A stretch of 64,000 nt of DNA. Origin: Lysobacter capsici. GTDB lineage: Bacteria > Pseudomonadota > Gammaproteobacteria > Xanthomonadales > Xanthomonadaceae. Below, one piece after another: positions 43,687 through 52,665 of the stretch. The number at the start of each line of letters is the position of its first letter. Position 1 is the first letter of the stretch. A program made the translations under genes and the position numbers. The notes under the pieces are model-generated. The model was not told the origin of the DNA, did no database searches, and worked only from the letters and a program-made list of their open reading frames with translations. The stretch is from contig NZ_CP094357.1 in NCBI RefSeq assembly GCF_014779555.2, forward strand, positions 5,146,001-5,210,000, read 5' to 3'.

Positions 43687-43730
43687 CGAAACAGGGCTCT
43701 GTGAAGCAAGGGGCACAGTGGCCTATCCTG
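43687..43730. repeat. Cassette-type palindrome, half-copy c
   Basis: CGAAACAGGGCTCTG and GGGGCACAGTGGCCTATC match the outer part of copies a and d. Only one side of the palindrome is clear. It lies between the convergent-looking ends at 43625 and the plus-strand gene at 43792. Confidence 0.45.
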
Positions 43731-43791
43731 GATCGGGAACGGACATTATCACCGCCCTACCGTTCGGCAGTCCTTGTATTCATCGCTTCCA

Positions 43792-44658
43792 ATGACCAGC
43801 GTCATCGAACTCATCGTGGCTTGCCCACACTGCGGCTTGCCCAACCGCCACAGCCAGCTCGCCGGCCTGAGTTACTGGCTCGTCCGGTTCTGGTCCGACG
43901 GATGGCGCGATCCGATACCGCCCCCGAACGCGCTGTACCGCTGCGGCGTTTGCGGTGCGGCGGCCTTGCGCGCGCAGTTCGCGGACCTCGGCCAGCTCAA
44001 GATGGCGGAGATGGCGTACGACGTGGATCTGCTGGCATCGGGCCCTGATCGGGTGAAGGTGATGCAGGTATTGCGTCGACTCACCGGCGCCGACCTGCCA
44101 CAGGCCCTATCCTGGCTACAGGACGGGCCCAGCCGGATCGCGACGGGTCTGCGCCTGGACGACAGGGAGCGACTCACCGGCGCGCTTGGGGCCATGGGCG
44201 CGGTGTGCTCGATCCATGCCCGCGAGATCGCGCCTGGCAGCCCCGCAGCCTGGTTCGCGGCCCCGGCTCTCCAGGGCGCCGACGATGTAGAGACGTTGCG
44301 GGCGCAGTTGCATGCTCCCGGCCTGGATGACGAAGGCGAGACCGCGTTGCGCCTGGCCTTGTACCAACACTGGAACGCGCCCTTTCGCGAAGCATCGGTC
44401 ACGTGGGTGCCTGGCGATCAGCGCGATGGCGCGCAACAGGACAACGCACGGCGACTGGCCTCTCTGCTCCGCGAGCACGACGACTACGAACGGCTGCTCA
44501 AGGCGAACCTCGCCCGCGAACGCTCGGACCATGCGTCCGCGTCGATCCTGCTTACTGGCGACTTCGGCGATTACGAACCACTGGCGGCGCGTCTGCGCCT
44601 CTTGGTCGAGACGAAGCAGTCCGCGGTCGCGGTTTTCGGGCCGTCCGACTTTGAGTGA
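43792..44658 (+). CDS. Zinc-ribbon protein with an L7/L12-like domain
   Basis: A 288-residue protein. Residues 11-14 and 51-54 are Cys pairs (CPHCG and CGVCG) of a zinc-ribbon. Residues 86-142 (VKVMQVLRRLTGADLPQALSWLQDGPSRIATGLRLDDRERL, broken into shorter motifs here: VKVMQVLRRLTG, ALSWLQDGP) follow the pattern of the ribosomal protein bL12 C-terminal domain ([27 protein letters not shown]). The C-terminal half is not recognised. bL12-like domains outside the ribosome often bind proteins. ATG 43792 is used; a TTG lies at 43774. The 3' end is duplicated at 41421. Confidence 0.65.
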   Translation: MTSVIELIVACPHCGLPNRHSQLAGLSYWLVRFWSDGWRDPIPPPNALYRCGVCGAAALRAQFADLGQLKMAEMAYDVDLLASGPDRVKVMQVLRRLTGADLPQALSWLQDGPSRIATGLRLDDRERLTGALGAMGAVCSIHAREIAPGSPAAWFAAPALQGADDVETLRAQLHAPGLDDEGETALRLALYQHWNAPFREASVTWVPGDQRDGAQQDNARRLASLLREHDDYERLLKANLARERSDHASASILLTGDFGDYEPLAARLRLLVETKQSAVAVFGPSDFE

Positions 44659-44712
44659 ATCGCACGTTCGGCAAGCATCGGGCGAAGGCTCGGCGAACAG
44701 GCGAAGATTCGG

Positions 44713-44745
44713 AACGAAACAGGGGTGCAGTGGCTTATCGGATGC
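44713..44745. repeat. Cassette-type palindrome, half-copy d
   Basis: CGAAACAGGGGTGCAGTGGCTTATCGG repeats the outer part of copies a and c. It begins 55 bp after the stop of the L7/L12-like gene. The rest of 44659-45108 holds a TTGACA box (44888) but no clear -10 and no other gene; a promoter for the chitinase gene is expected here. Confidence 0.45.
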
Positions 44746-45108
44746 AAGACAGAAAGGTTAGTGAGTCCCCTGATTTGTCACCCGCGTTTATCCAATGCGC
44801 AACACGATCGCAGCCCCATGCACGCACCGCCGCATGACAGCATATTCCGCACCGTGACGACCACCGCATTAATCGGAAGCGGACAACTTGACACGCGGAC
44901 CGTCGCGCACCACAGTCGGCAACGCCCGATAGCGCTGCACACGCATGCAGCGCACTGAGCGGATCAGATACTGACCGCACCACTGTCGTCATTGGTTCTC
45001 TGGGGGGAACAGCCGCGCCGCAGCAGGTCTGCCGCGCGCGCTGGAAAAGGTTGGCGCGTCCGCGCCGGCCTCCTTCCCTATCCACCCGATATCCGGAGAA
45101 CACATCGA

Positions 45109-46908
45109 ATGAGCATCCGATTGACAGGAATCTTGCTGTCCGGCGTTTTGCTGGCAGCCTGGCTGTCGCCCGCGCACGCACAGAACGTCAGCTGCGCGGG
45201 GATCGCCGAATGGAACGCGTCCACCATCTATAACGCGGGCAGCAAGCTCGTCTATCAGGGGCGGCTGTATCAGGCGACCATGTCGATCTGGAATACGCCG
45301 CCCACGCACTGCCCCAGCTGCGGGTATTACCAGGATCTGGGCGCCTGCAGCGCGGGTGGCAACACGCCGCCGACGGTCGCGTTGACCGCACCGGCGAACG
45401 GCGCGAGCTTCACCGCGGGCGCCACCATCACCGCCACGGCGAATGCCGCCGATGCCAACGGCACCGTCACCCAGGTGCAGTTCTTCCGTGGCGGCACCTC
45501 GCTGGGCATCGACACCACGTCCCCGTACAGCGCGACCTGGAGCAATGCGGCCGCCGGCAGCTACGCGATCACTGCGGTCGCCACCGACAACGCGGGCGCC
45601 ACCACCACGTCCGCGGCGGTCAACATCACCGTCACTGGCGGGACGCCCGACACCACCGCGCCCAGCGTGCCAGCCGGACTGGTCGCGGCATCGGTGACCT
45701 CGTCCAGCGTCAACCTGAGCTGGAACGCCTCCACCGACAACGCCGGCGGCAGCGGCGTCGCCGGCTACGACGTCTATCGCAACGGCACGCTGGTCGGCTC
45801 GCCCGCCGGCACGTCCTTCAGCGACACCGGTCTGGCCGCGTCCACGGCCTACACCTACCGCGTGCGCGCCCGCGACAACGCCGGCAACGCATCCGCGCAA
45901 GGCACGCAGATCAGCGCGACCACCAGCGGCGGCGGTGGCGGCGACAACACCCTGCCGAAGCATGCGCTGGTCGGGTACTGGCATAACTTCACCAATCCGT
46001 CCGGCCCGACCATCCCGATCAGCCAGGTCTCCAACGACTACGACGTCATCGTGGTCGCCTTCGGCGACGATGCCGGCAACGGCGCCGTCAGCTTCACGGT
46101 CGATCCGGGCGCGGGCAGCGAAGCGCAGTTCCGGGCCGACGTGGCCGCGGCGCGCGCGCGTGGCAAGAAGGTCGTGCTGTCGCTGGGCGGCCAGAACGGC
46201 ACGGTGACGTTGAACAACGCGACGCAGGTGACCAACTTCGTCAACAGCATGGAGGACCTGATCCGCTACTACGGGTTCGACGGCGTGGACATCGATCTGG
46301 AAAGCGGCGCGGGCGTCTACCACGGCGCGGCCGTGCAGACCAATCTGGTCACGGCCATCAAGCAGCTCAATACGCGCATCGGCCCGTCGTTCTACCTGTC
46401 GATGGCGCCCGAGCACCCGTATGTGCAGGGCGGCTACGCCGCGTACAGCGGGATCTGGGGCGCCTACCTGCCGATCATCGACGGCCTGCGCCAGGAGCTG
46501 GACCTGATCCACGTGCAGTACTACAACAACGGCGCGCTGTATTCGCCGTACAGCCAGACCGGCTTGGCCGAAGGTTCGGTCGACATGCTGGTCGGCGCCA
46601 GCCTGATGCTGATCGAAGGGTTCAGGACCAACAACGGCACCGGCGTCGCCTTCAACGGCCTGCGTCCGGACCAGGTGGCGTTCGGCCTGCCCTCGGGCCC
46701 GTCCTCGGCCAACAGCGGACTGGCGTCGCAGGCCACCATCACCAGTGCATTGAACTGCCTGACGCGGCTGCAGAACTGCGGGACCATCCGGCCGCAGCAG
46801 GCCTATCCCACCTTCCGCGGTGTGATGACCTGGTCGGTTAATTGGGATCGGCGTGATGGGTTTATTTTCTCTCGGCCGGTGCGGGCTACGTTGAATAGCT
46901 TGCCCTGA
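45109..46908 (+). CDS. Secreted GH18 chitinase
   Basis: A 599-residue extracellular chitin hydrolase. Order: signal peptide 1-24 (AHA|Q); CBM5/12 chitin-binding module (about 27-80, [20 protein letters not shown]); a Big-type Ig domain (about 85-178); a fibronectin type III domain (about 183-272); a Gly-rich hinge; and the GH18 catalytic domain (about 283-599). The catalytic motif DGVDIDLE ends in Glu398, and SLGG is the second GH18 signature. ATG 45109 begins the signal peptide. It is the only clear secreted hydrolase of this block and fits a predatory or soil lifestyle. A terminator follows at 46968. Confidence 0.95.
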   Translation: MSIRLTGILLSGVLLAAWLSPAHAQNVSCAGIAEWNASTIYNAGSKLVYQGRLYQATMSIWNTPPTHCPSCGYYQDLGACSAGGNTPPTVALTAPANGASFTAGATITATANAADANGTVTQVQFFRGGTSLGIDTTSPYSATWSNAAAGSYAITAVATDNAGATTTSAAVNITVTGGTPDTTAPSVPAGLVAASVTSSSVNLSWNASTDNAGGSGVAGYDVYRNGTLVGSPAGTSFSDTGLAASTAYTYRVRARDNAGNASAQGTQISATTSGGGGGDNTLPKHALVGYWHNFTNPSGPTIPISQVSNDYDVIVVAFGDDAGNGAVSFTVDPGAGSEAQFRADVAAARARGKKVVLSLGGQNGTVTLNNATQVTNFVNSMEDLIRYYGFDGVDIDLESGAGVYHGAAVQTNLVTAIKQLNTRIGPSFYLSMAPEHPYVQGGYAAYSGIWGAYLPIIDGLRQELDLIHVQYYNNGALYSPYSQTGLAEGSVDMLVGASLMLIEGFRTNNGTGVAFNGLRPDQVAFGLPSGPSSANSGLASQATITSALNCLTRLQNCGTIRPQQAYPTFRGVMTWSVNWDRRDGFIFSRPVRATLNSLP

Positions 46909-46967
46909 GCGGCGGTGAAAACTTCGGGGTGGGTAAGGCTTTGCTTGCCCACCGACTCCGCCACATT

Positions 46968-46997
46968 CGGCGCCCCTGGTGGGCGCCGATTTTTTTG
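46968..46997 (+). terminator. Rho-independent terminator after the chitinase
   Basis: CGGCGCCC and GGGCGCCG pair perfectly around CTGGT, followed by ATTTTTTT. It lies 60 bp after the stop codon. A second, weaker hairpin (GGTGGGTAAG/CTTGCCCACC) precedes it at 46928-46953. Confidence 0.92.
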
Positions 46998-47087
46998 GCG
47001 CCTCTCCCGTAAGTCACTCCAGCCATAACCAGAGATCTTCAGACGAACTAGCCCCAAGGAGACCAAGATGCGTAAGAGCTAGAACAA

Positions 47088-47150
47088 AGGTCAGAGTGGC
47101 CTTTCTCAACTCGTAGAGAGGAAGGGCACTCTGCCCCCTGCTTTGACCCC
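47088..47150. repeat. Cassette-type palindrome, copy e
   Basis: AGGTCAGAGTGGCCTTTCTC pairs with GAGGAAGGGCACTCTGCCCC around CAACTCGTAGA, the clearest copy of the family. It ends 10 bp from the KAP gene stop. A ribosome site plus the start of a truncated frame (AAGGAGACCAAG, then ATG CGT AAG AGC TAG) lies just before it at 47056-47083. Confidence 0.8.
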
Positions 47151-47160
47151 TGCTTTGGTT

Positions 47161-50133
47161 TCACTTACCGGACTCCTTCTTGACGGCCGCTGCCTCACCA
47201 GCTAGTTCATCAAGCACATCAAAAACCCCTTCCAGATCATCGCGATACGAAGCAATGTAGTTGGACGTGACTACAGAGCGCTCTTTGAAATTCATAGCTA
47301 GTCGACGAACAATCCTCTCGTGCCGCTTCCAGTATCGGCCCATATCTATTGGATTGAGCCCTCCTGGGAGTGAGGCCTTTGTAGCAAAGTAGCCATCTCT
47401 TTCATCGTCAGAGTAGAAGGAGTTACTTAGATGCGACAGGCAGTGATCGAGAAAATGAAAAACATTGTCCTCTTGAATCTCTGGATTGAAGCAAACATCG
47501 AATACATACCTATTCATAAGCCTTGCTATGCCGCCGTCATCTGAAGCCTCGTACTCGTCGTAATACCCGCAGCCTACACCCGACCCGCCGGGCGGCAGGG
47601 AATTGCTCAATTGATAGATTACGAATGACTTAACAAGGCTGCGCGCGGAGGAGATTTGCTGTGAAAGCAATGCAAAATCCTGCTGAGCCTGATCACTCTT
47701 TGGAGATTGCCTATTAAACCTAGAGAGATCTTCGCCGATAAACGCTTCAACAGGCGCATGATCTACTTCTGATAGAAAATTTCGCTGCGGATCAATGTAA
47801 CTCTGCCTGAAGAGCGCAAAAACCTCCTGAGACAATCTTCTCATTCCCATTATCGCGAGATTCCGAGTCACTCCAGTTGTCGCGGCATTTTCGTCCTGAT
47901 GGAGGATGAGGGCTGATTGCAGGTTGTAAAGTTGTCCCTGACGATCTGCAGAGCATTGAAGCCTAAATAACATGAGATCGTTCCAGCCGAGAATACCGTA
48001 GCTCGCGCCAGCAAGCTGCTGAAGTAGGCCTTTACCTTTATAGGGACCTTCACCAAATATCCGCCAAGCAATTTCCAGAACATTGCCTGGGGTATTTGTG
48101 GGGCGACGACCGGATGATCTTCCCCAGCCGGCACGGTCTAGGAGTCGTAGCAAGGAATAGATTGACCTGTGCCGTAATCCCCAACCATCCTTCGCAATCA
48201 TCGAGTAGCGAGGAATATAACTAACAAGCGTGTCAATGGCATCTTCGGCTACAGCATAAGTGAAGCTATGCGATTGATTTACTAACACACTCCAAAATTG
48301 ATCATGCGCGTATTCACCTTTTTCCAACGCAAAAACAGGTGACGCTAAAACTGAAGCTATTGACTCTCCCTTTCGAACTCGCGCAACGGCATCTTGGTAT
48401 AGAACAAATGTCTTCTGGGGCTCTGGCGTAGCAAATCGCACAATGAGCTTTAGATATCGCTCTAAATTTCTGGACGATCTCTGATTAAAGCAAGCACGGG
48501 ACGCCAAGGCCTCCTCATCCACGTCAATCCCATCGAACCCTAAAGTCGCCACATCGAAAAGCTGCATCAAAAGAAAACTTGCACGCTCTTGTTGATCTTT
48601 AAGCAATATGGAGAACTCAGCCGAGTTCTTAAACTGTTGCTCTCTAGACTCTCGACGCACGGAAAAAATCCCGAGACGCCCCTCTGTCTCTTCCGCGTAC
48701 AGTCGTCTAAATAATCCGGGATAGTGTAAATGCAAGAGAATTAGATTAATAAGATCACACTTATTGAAATCCGTCCGACCTAAATCTGTCTTCTCAAGTT
48801 GCATTAGCAACATAGCATTAACGAAACGCTTTACCTTGCGCAGATCGCCGACGAAGGGTAGATATTTTGCTGCCAATTCTCCGTCGAGAATGTCAGCCAA
48901 TTCATTAAGCACAGAACCAAGTTTCAACATAGTGTCGGAAGGAACTGAGCCCAATTGATTTTCTGATTGCTGCCAATCCCTTCTTAAAAAATCTCGAATG
49001 CTGGAGCTGTCGATAAACAAGCTCTGTTTTACAGTCACAAATTTTTCAAGAAATTCGCGCGCCCTGCCCACGTCCTCCTGACCTCCAACGAGCACTTCGG
49101 TGTCATAGCAGAGGACGTAAGTCGCCTGAGATAGCTTGAATGTCCGTCGCGTCGCGAACAAAACGTTGTTGACGGCCTTCGCATCCAATCGATCCAGATC
49201 GTCTATTACGATAATTACACGACGATTGATCCGTCTAAGAACGTCGTCGACATCTTCAAGTAATTCATCAATAGTTTCCTGCGAAGGCTCTAGAGAGATT
49301 TTGAAGCCAAGAAACGAAACGTCTGCCTTTCCCTTTATAAGACGGGAATATCGCGATGCTACCGGCCGAAATTCCGGAGCGAAGACCTTTCGTTGAATAG
49401 TCGTCGACAAGTCGCGAATCAAACGGTCCGCAAGGTCAGACTCTGATGCGTACCTTAGAGGCTCAAATCGACAAACAATTACCCTATCCCCAGCATTTTC
49501 CAAGTAATGGGCTGCAAGATTGATAAAACTCGTCTTGCCAACACCCCATGGCCCATCAACCCCAAAGACAAGCCCCTGGTGGGCACAACTTGCGAGAATA
49601 GTTTCCGCGAACGACTTAGCTTGCGTGCTGCTCGCAAGCAGATCATCCTTCTCGCCTCCGATCTCCTCATCTGCAATAAAATACAGTTGCGGAATATCTT
49701 TTTGGGATCTTGATAGCCACTGCTGAATGAGTGGTGATAAAAGTATGGCGCAGAGTAGAAGAAGGATTGCCGGCGTCCAGTAAGGATCTGCTTTCTTCAC
49801 TGCGGCGTGAAAAATCGCGAGCCATGGCGAGGCCAATTGGTTGGTCCAGATGCCGATACCGACAGCAATCAGTAAGTCGACACGGAGGCTGCGAACCATT
49901 CGTGCAGCGACAAGGTGTGCACTACGCTTCATTGCGTAGGTCAGGCATAGCATTAACACAACTAATGCCCCGGCGATCTGCGCATAAAGAGCTAGGTCAG
50001 TCCATAGAGAAATGGAGTTCAGGCCGAGATCGAAGGCGATCTGCCAAATCTCTGCAACTATGAAACCGATGGAGATTAATCGGGCAAAAACCGGTAGCTC
50101 CGGCATCTTCATCGCTGGTTTGGCAGCAGTCAT
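47161..50133 (-). CDS. KAP family P-loop NTPase, membrane-anchored
   Basis: A 990-residue protein of the KAP NTPase family. About four membrane helices lie near residues 17-35, 47-66, 86-105 and 120-138. The NTPase core has Walker A GPWGVGKT (194-201) and Walker B IIVIDDLDRLD (308-317), with the usual KAP sequences FVGDLRKVKRFVNA and FATRRTFKLSQATYVLCYD. The long C-terminal part is not recognised. GGAGGGG lies just before ATG 50133. Family members are linked to phage exclusion (PifA) and to membrane-associated signalling. GC content is clearly below that of the core genes, so transfer is likely. It follows the SEC-C/HNH-like gene in the same direction. Confidence 0.88.
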   Translation of the reverse strand: MTAAKPAMKMPELPVFARLISIGFIVAEIWQIAFDLGLNSISLWTDLALYAQIAGALVVLMLCLTYAMKRSAHLVAARMVRSLRVDLLIAVGIGIWTNQLASPWLAIFHAAVKKADPYWTPAILLLLCAILLSPLIQQWLSRSQKDIPQLYFIADEEIGGEKDDLLASSTQAKSFAETILASCAHQGLVFGVDGPWGVGKTSFINLAAHYLENAGDRVIVCRFEPLRYASESDLADRLIRDLSTTIQRKVFAPEFRPVASRYSRLIKGKADVSFLGFKISLEPSQETIDELLEDVDDVLRRINRRVIIVIDDLDRLDAKAVNNVLFATRRTFKLSQATYVLCYDTEVLVGGQEDVGRAREFLEKFVTVKQSLFIDSSSIRDFLRRDWQQSENQLGSVPSDTMLKLGSVLNELADILDGELAAKYLPFVGDLRKVKRFVNAMLLMQLEKTDLGRTDFNKCDLINLILLHLHYPGLFRRLYAEETEGRLGIFSVRRESREQQFKNSAEFSILLKDQQERASFLLMQLFDVATLGFDGIDVDEEALASRACFNQRSSRNLERYLKLIVRFATPEPQKTFVLYQDAVARVRKGESIASVLASPVFALEKGEYAHDQFWSVLVNQSHSFTYAVAEDAIDTLVSYIPRYSMIAKDGWGLRHRSIYSLLRLLDRAGWGRSSGRRPTNTPGNVLEIAWRIFGEGPYKGKGLLQQLAGASYGILGWNDLMLFRLQCSADRQGQLYNLQSALILHQDENAATTGVTRNLAIMGMRRLSQEVFALFRQSYIDPQRNFLSEVDHAPVEAFIGEDLSRFNRQSPKSDQAQQDFALLSQQISSARSLVKSFVIYQLSNSLPPGGSGVGCGYYDEYEASDDGGIARLMNRYVFDVCFNPEIQEDNVFHFLDHCLSHLSNSFYSDDERDGYFATKASLPGGLNPIDMGRYWKRHERIVRRLAMNFKERSVVTSNYIASYRDDLEGVFDVLDELAGEAAAVKKESGK

Positions 50134-50185
50134 CGCTTCCCCTCCGTGGCGCGGTGCAATTTTCTTGTGAACACATCTGAGAGCA

Positions 50186-50239
50186 GAGGTCAGAGTAGCC
50201 TTTCTTGACTCGTAGAGGAAATTACTTTACCCCCTTCTT
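50186..50239. repeat. Cassette-type palindrome, copy f
   Basis: AGGTCAGAGTAGCCTTTCTTGACTCGTAGAGG (first part AGGTCAGAGTAGCCTTTC) is followed by AAATTACTTTACCCCCTTC. It matches copy e in order and orientation, including ACTCGTAGAGG. It directly abuts the stop of the SEC-C gene and so lies between it and the KAP gene. Confidence 0.8.
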
Positions 50240-51409
50240 TTAAACTTCCCACCCCCACGCCGTCTCTCGCATTACTGAAGAACTGAATAATTGCGGCGCA
50301 AAATCCGCCCAAGGACTACCAGTGCTAATATTGAAATTCATGATTCTACGAATCAAGGAATCCTTGTCGGCAGCGCGCAACCCCTGCCACCAGGACGGGC
50401 GCATAAAGGTGTTTTCAGAATACTGAAAAGCCATAAGAGCGGCGACATTAGATTTTAATCCATCCTCTAATCGACAAAAGGATTCAGCAAATTTTTGTCC
50501 CGGCCCATCTGGATCACCAAACCAACCAATAGTCAGCACTGACAGGCCGTTGATGGGCGTTAAAGTTATGGAGACATTCTCAAAATCAGAATCGCCACGG
50601 GAAATCAACTGAAGCAGTTCACCGCTAATACTGTAGTCAGGTTGGACTGCGCCACAGCAGGCGACGGGTAATAAATCAGAAAAAATGCAAGCGTAAGCAA
50701 AGAAGCCAGAATAATCCTGGCTCAGGAATGCTTGATCGTATCGGGCCTTCCAACTCTCAAGCTCAAGGATTGCTCTTTCAGCCCCTACTCTCCGTAAGTG
50801 CAGCATTTGCTGAATGCCTACCTGATGCTCAAAAGGCCTGCCTTTATCGCACGCACGCTGAACATCCGTTATTGCTATAGAAGCCACCTTGTTGAAGTGC
50901 TCAAACGCCAGCGCACGAAAAGAAAGAAGAAATACACTTTGCAAAGAAATATCTCGCTCCCCAGTTTCAATTGGGCGAAACATTTCACTGTCGTGATTTC
51001 CACAAAATCCCGCAAAAGTTGAAGCACTTCTGCACCCAACCCTGCGAGGAATAATGAGCCCCTCATTTTCAAATATCTGCTCTGCTCCATCCCGCACTGA
51101 TAATACATGACCAGATTCGGATATCTCACTGAGGGCTCCGTTTCGCTGGATAGTATGAGAGGAGATCGCTCTCTTCCCACATATAGAATCAGCACGAGGG
51201 TGGTAGCAATATTTCCTACTTCTCGATCTCCGCATCTGATCCATTAACTTCCCAATAGGCAACGGCTCTTGCTCTGACCGATCCTTGTGGCATCTCTTCC
51301 ATTTTTTATCAGACCCGCACCAACAAGGGTCGTTACGCCCCATGACCGCGCGAGGGTTAAGCATTTCAGGCATCTCGAAATCAGCCGAAAGAGATGGATG
51401 CACCCCCAT
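50240..51409 (-). CDS. SEC-C motif protein with an HNH-like Cys/His pattern
   Basis: A 389-residue protein. An N-terminal SEC-C zinc motif GRNDPCWCGSDKKWKRCH (Cys29, Cys31, Cys40, His41) is followed by CYHP, ICGKRAISSHTIQRNG (Cys68, Cys77, His85) and FAGFCGNHDSEMFRPIE (Cys136, His139), an order that resembles a zinc-bound HNH/treble-clef nuclease domain; that is inference. The C-terminal half is not recognised. AGGAGG lies 6 bp before ATG 51409, so this start is firm. Low GC, like the KAP gene 106 bp downstream; the pair is probably one transcription unit. Confidence 0.75.
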   Translation of the reverse strand: MGVHPSLSADFEMPEMLNPRAVMGRNDPCWCGSDKKWKRCHKDRSEQEPLPIGKLMDQMRRSRSRKYCYHPRADSICGKRAISSHTIQRNGALSEISESGHVLSVRDGAEQIFENEGLIIPRRVGCRSASTFAGFCGNHDSEMFRPIETGERDISLQSVFLLSFRALAFEHFNKVASIAITDVQRACDKGRPFEHQVGIQQMLHLRRVGAERAILELESWKARYDQAFLSQDYSGFFAYACIFSDLLPVACCGAVQPDYSISGELLQLISRGDSDFENVSITLTPINGLSVLTIGWFGDPDGPGQKFAESFCRLEDGLKSNVAALMAFQYSENTFMRPSWWQGLRAADKDSLIRRIMNFNISTGSPWADFAPQLFSSSVMRETAWGWEV

Positions 51410-51572
51410 TACTGCCTCCTATTATTTTCATAATAATCATAACGTGCCGACGGGACACCGTGTGCATAATAACTTTGCTACCAATCAGACTAGGATATCG
51501 ATTTTTCAGATATCCAAGTTCAGCTATTACTGTTGTGTTCCCTGCCAATTCACTCAAAGAAGGAACGCGGCA

Positions 51573-52001
51573 ATGCCCCACTCCGATCCAGCAGCCACTC
51601 CCGTCGATTTCTTGCTGCAGCTATTGCAAGCCACGCCCGAGCAACACGGGTCAGTAGCCCATCTATCAAAGCTCAATCCAGTAGCACTCGACTATCTCCA
51701 AAGAAAAGCCGCTGATCTACATCACTGCGCAGTTGGCGAGGCCCGCGAATTGCTCGACATCGCACTGGAGTCGTTGGATCTCCCCTTATCTTTAGAACAC
51801 CAACGCCGTTTGATCGAACGAGCGGACGACGAACTGGCATCCGCCCAGCGTTGGGGCGAATTAGCGGCGAACGCGCGGTTCTGCTTGCAGCGGCCGGAGT
51901 TGGCGCAGCAGCTGGCGGGTGATGCGCGGGCGACGGGTTCGGACGATGCGGCGGGCGATGGCGGAAAGCGGTCGCGCGGGCGGGAGCGTTCGGCCGGGTG
52001 A
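51573..52001 (+). CDS. Helical protein of unknown function
   Basis: A 142-residue protein with strong helical content and several Leu/Ala heptads (ALDYLQRKAADLHHCAVGEARELLDIALESL). AAGGAA lies 8 bp before ATG 51573. Not recognised. The C-terminus is Gly/Arg/Asp-rich and probably disordered. It is divergent from the SEC-C gene across about 160 bp of AT-richer sequence, which may hold both promoters. Confidence 0.6.
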   Translation: MPHSDPAATPVDFLLQLLQATPEQHGSVAHLSKLNPVALDYLQRKAADLHHCAVGEARELLDIALESLDLPLSLEHQRRLIERADDELASAQRWGELAANARFCLQRPELAQQLAGDARATGSDDAAGDGGKRSRGRERSAG

Positions 52002-52012
52002 GGGGCGCGGGT

Positions 52013-52060
52013 GGTGTGGGTTCGTGGTCGCGGCTCGCGCCGCGCCTACAGGGGGCAGTG
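52013..52060. repeat. REP-like half-site, copy 1
   Basis: GTTCGTGGTCGCGGCTCGCGCCGCGCCTACAGGGGG (core GGTCGCGGCT, GCCGC, CCTACAGGGGG) is one arm of the GTAGGAGCTGCGC..GCGACC family without its partner arm. Similar half-sites lie at 52606-52645 and 53140-53210. Confidence 0.55.
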
Positions 52061-52102
52061 CGAGTTGCGCGGTTATGTGCGGTGTCGCGAAGGCGCTCGG
52101 CC

Positions 52103-52537
52103 TTACGGGTTGGCTGACACTGGCCTTGTTCTGCGCGATTCGGCGGCTGCGGCCGCTATCGACAGAGGCACGGCCGCCATCGCGGCCCAAGCGCCGAACG
52201 TGAGTCGGCCCCATACCCACCAAGCGCCGAGTACATACGCGGTTGCGAATGCCAGGCAAACCACCATCGCGAGGCGTGGCGCTCGCAGCAAGGCGACGAT
52301 CGTCAGGATTCCGAGCACGCCTGCGCCCATCCACACCGTCTGCGCGATGGGGCCTGCGGCGTACAGGTTTTGAATCGCGGGGAACTGTTTGGGTAAGAAG
52401 CCGAGCAGCAGCCCAAGGCCGGTGGTGAGCGGGCCGAAGGAGAGGAAGGCTAGCAATGCGACGGCGAATTGGGTCGCCAGTGAGCGGCCGGGCTGCGGCG
52501 GTGGGGCGCCGTTGGGCGCGGGCTGCGGGGTGCTCAT
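52103..52537 (-). CDS. Small membrane protein of unknown function
   Basis: A 144-residue protein. A Pro/Gln-rich leader (MSTPQPAPNGAPPPQPG) precedes hydrophobic segments near residues 24-48, 62-83, 88-108 and 113-132. Not recognised. A REP-like half-site lies on either side. Confidence 0.6.
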   Translation of the reverse strand: MSTPQPAPNGAPPPQPGRSLATQFAVALLAFLSFGPLTTGLGLLLGFLPKQFPAIQNLYAAGPIAQTVWMGAGVLGILTIVALLRAPRLAMVVCLAFATAYVLGAWWVWGRLTFGAWAAMAAVPLSIAAAAAESRRTRPVSANP

Positions 52538-52605
52538 CGGATATCCCTATTCGGAACTTCAGGTTTGGGTGGTGTTGCGCTCTGACGCGGGTTGCGGCGT
52601 TGTTG

Positions 52606-52645
52606 CGGGTTCGCGGTCGCGGCTTGCGCCGCTCCTACGGGGGCG
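52606..52645. repeat. REP-like half-site, copy 2
   Basis: GTTCGCGGTCGCGGCTTGCGCCGCTCCTACGGGGG (core CGCGGTCGCGGCTTGCG) is a half-copy of the family at 1-295, located just 3' of the gene at 52666. Confidence 0.55.
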
Positions 52646-52665
52646 CTACGAGACTGCGCGCTGGC

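Noticed and set aside
44888-44916. A sigma-70 promoter upstream of the chitinase (TTGACA at 44888)
   Set aside because: The -35 is perfect, but the sequence 17 bp downstream (CACAGT) is a poor -10.
41370-50240. Canonical integron attC sites
   Set aside because: The palindromes end in GTT(T/C)C(G/A) and lack the GTTRRRY core and its RYYYAAC partner; no integrase gene is in the window. Kept only as a cassette-like hypothesis.
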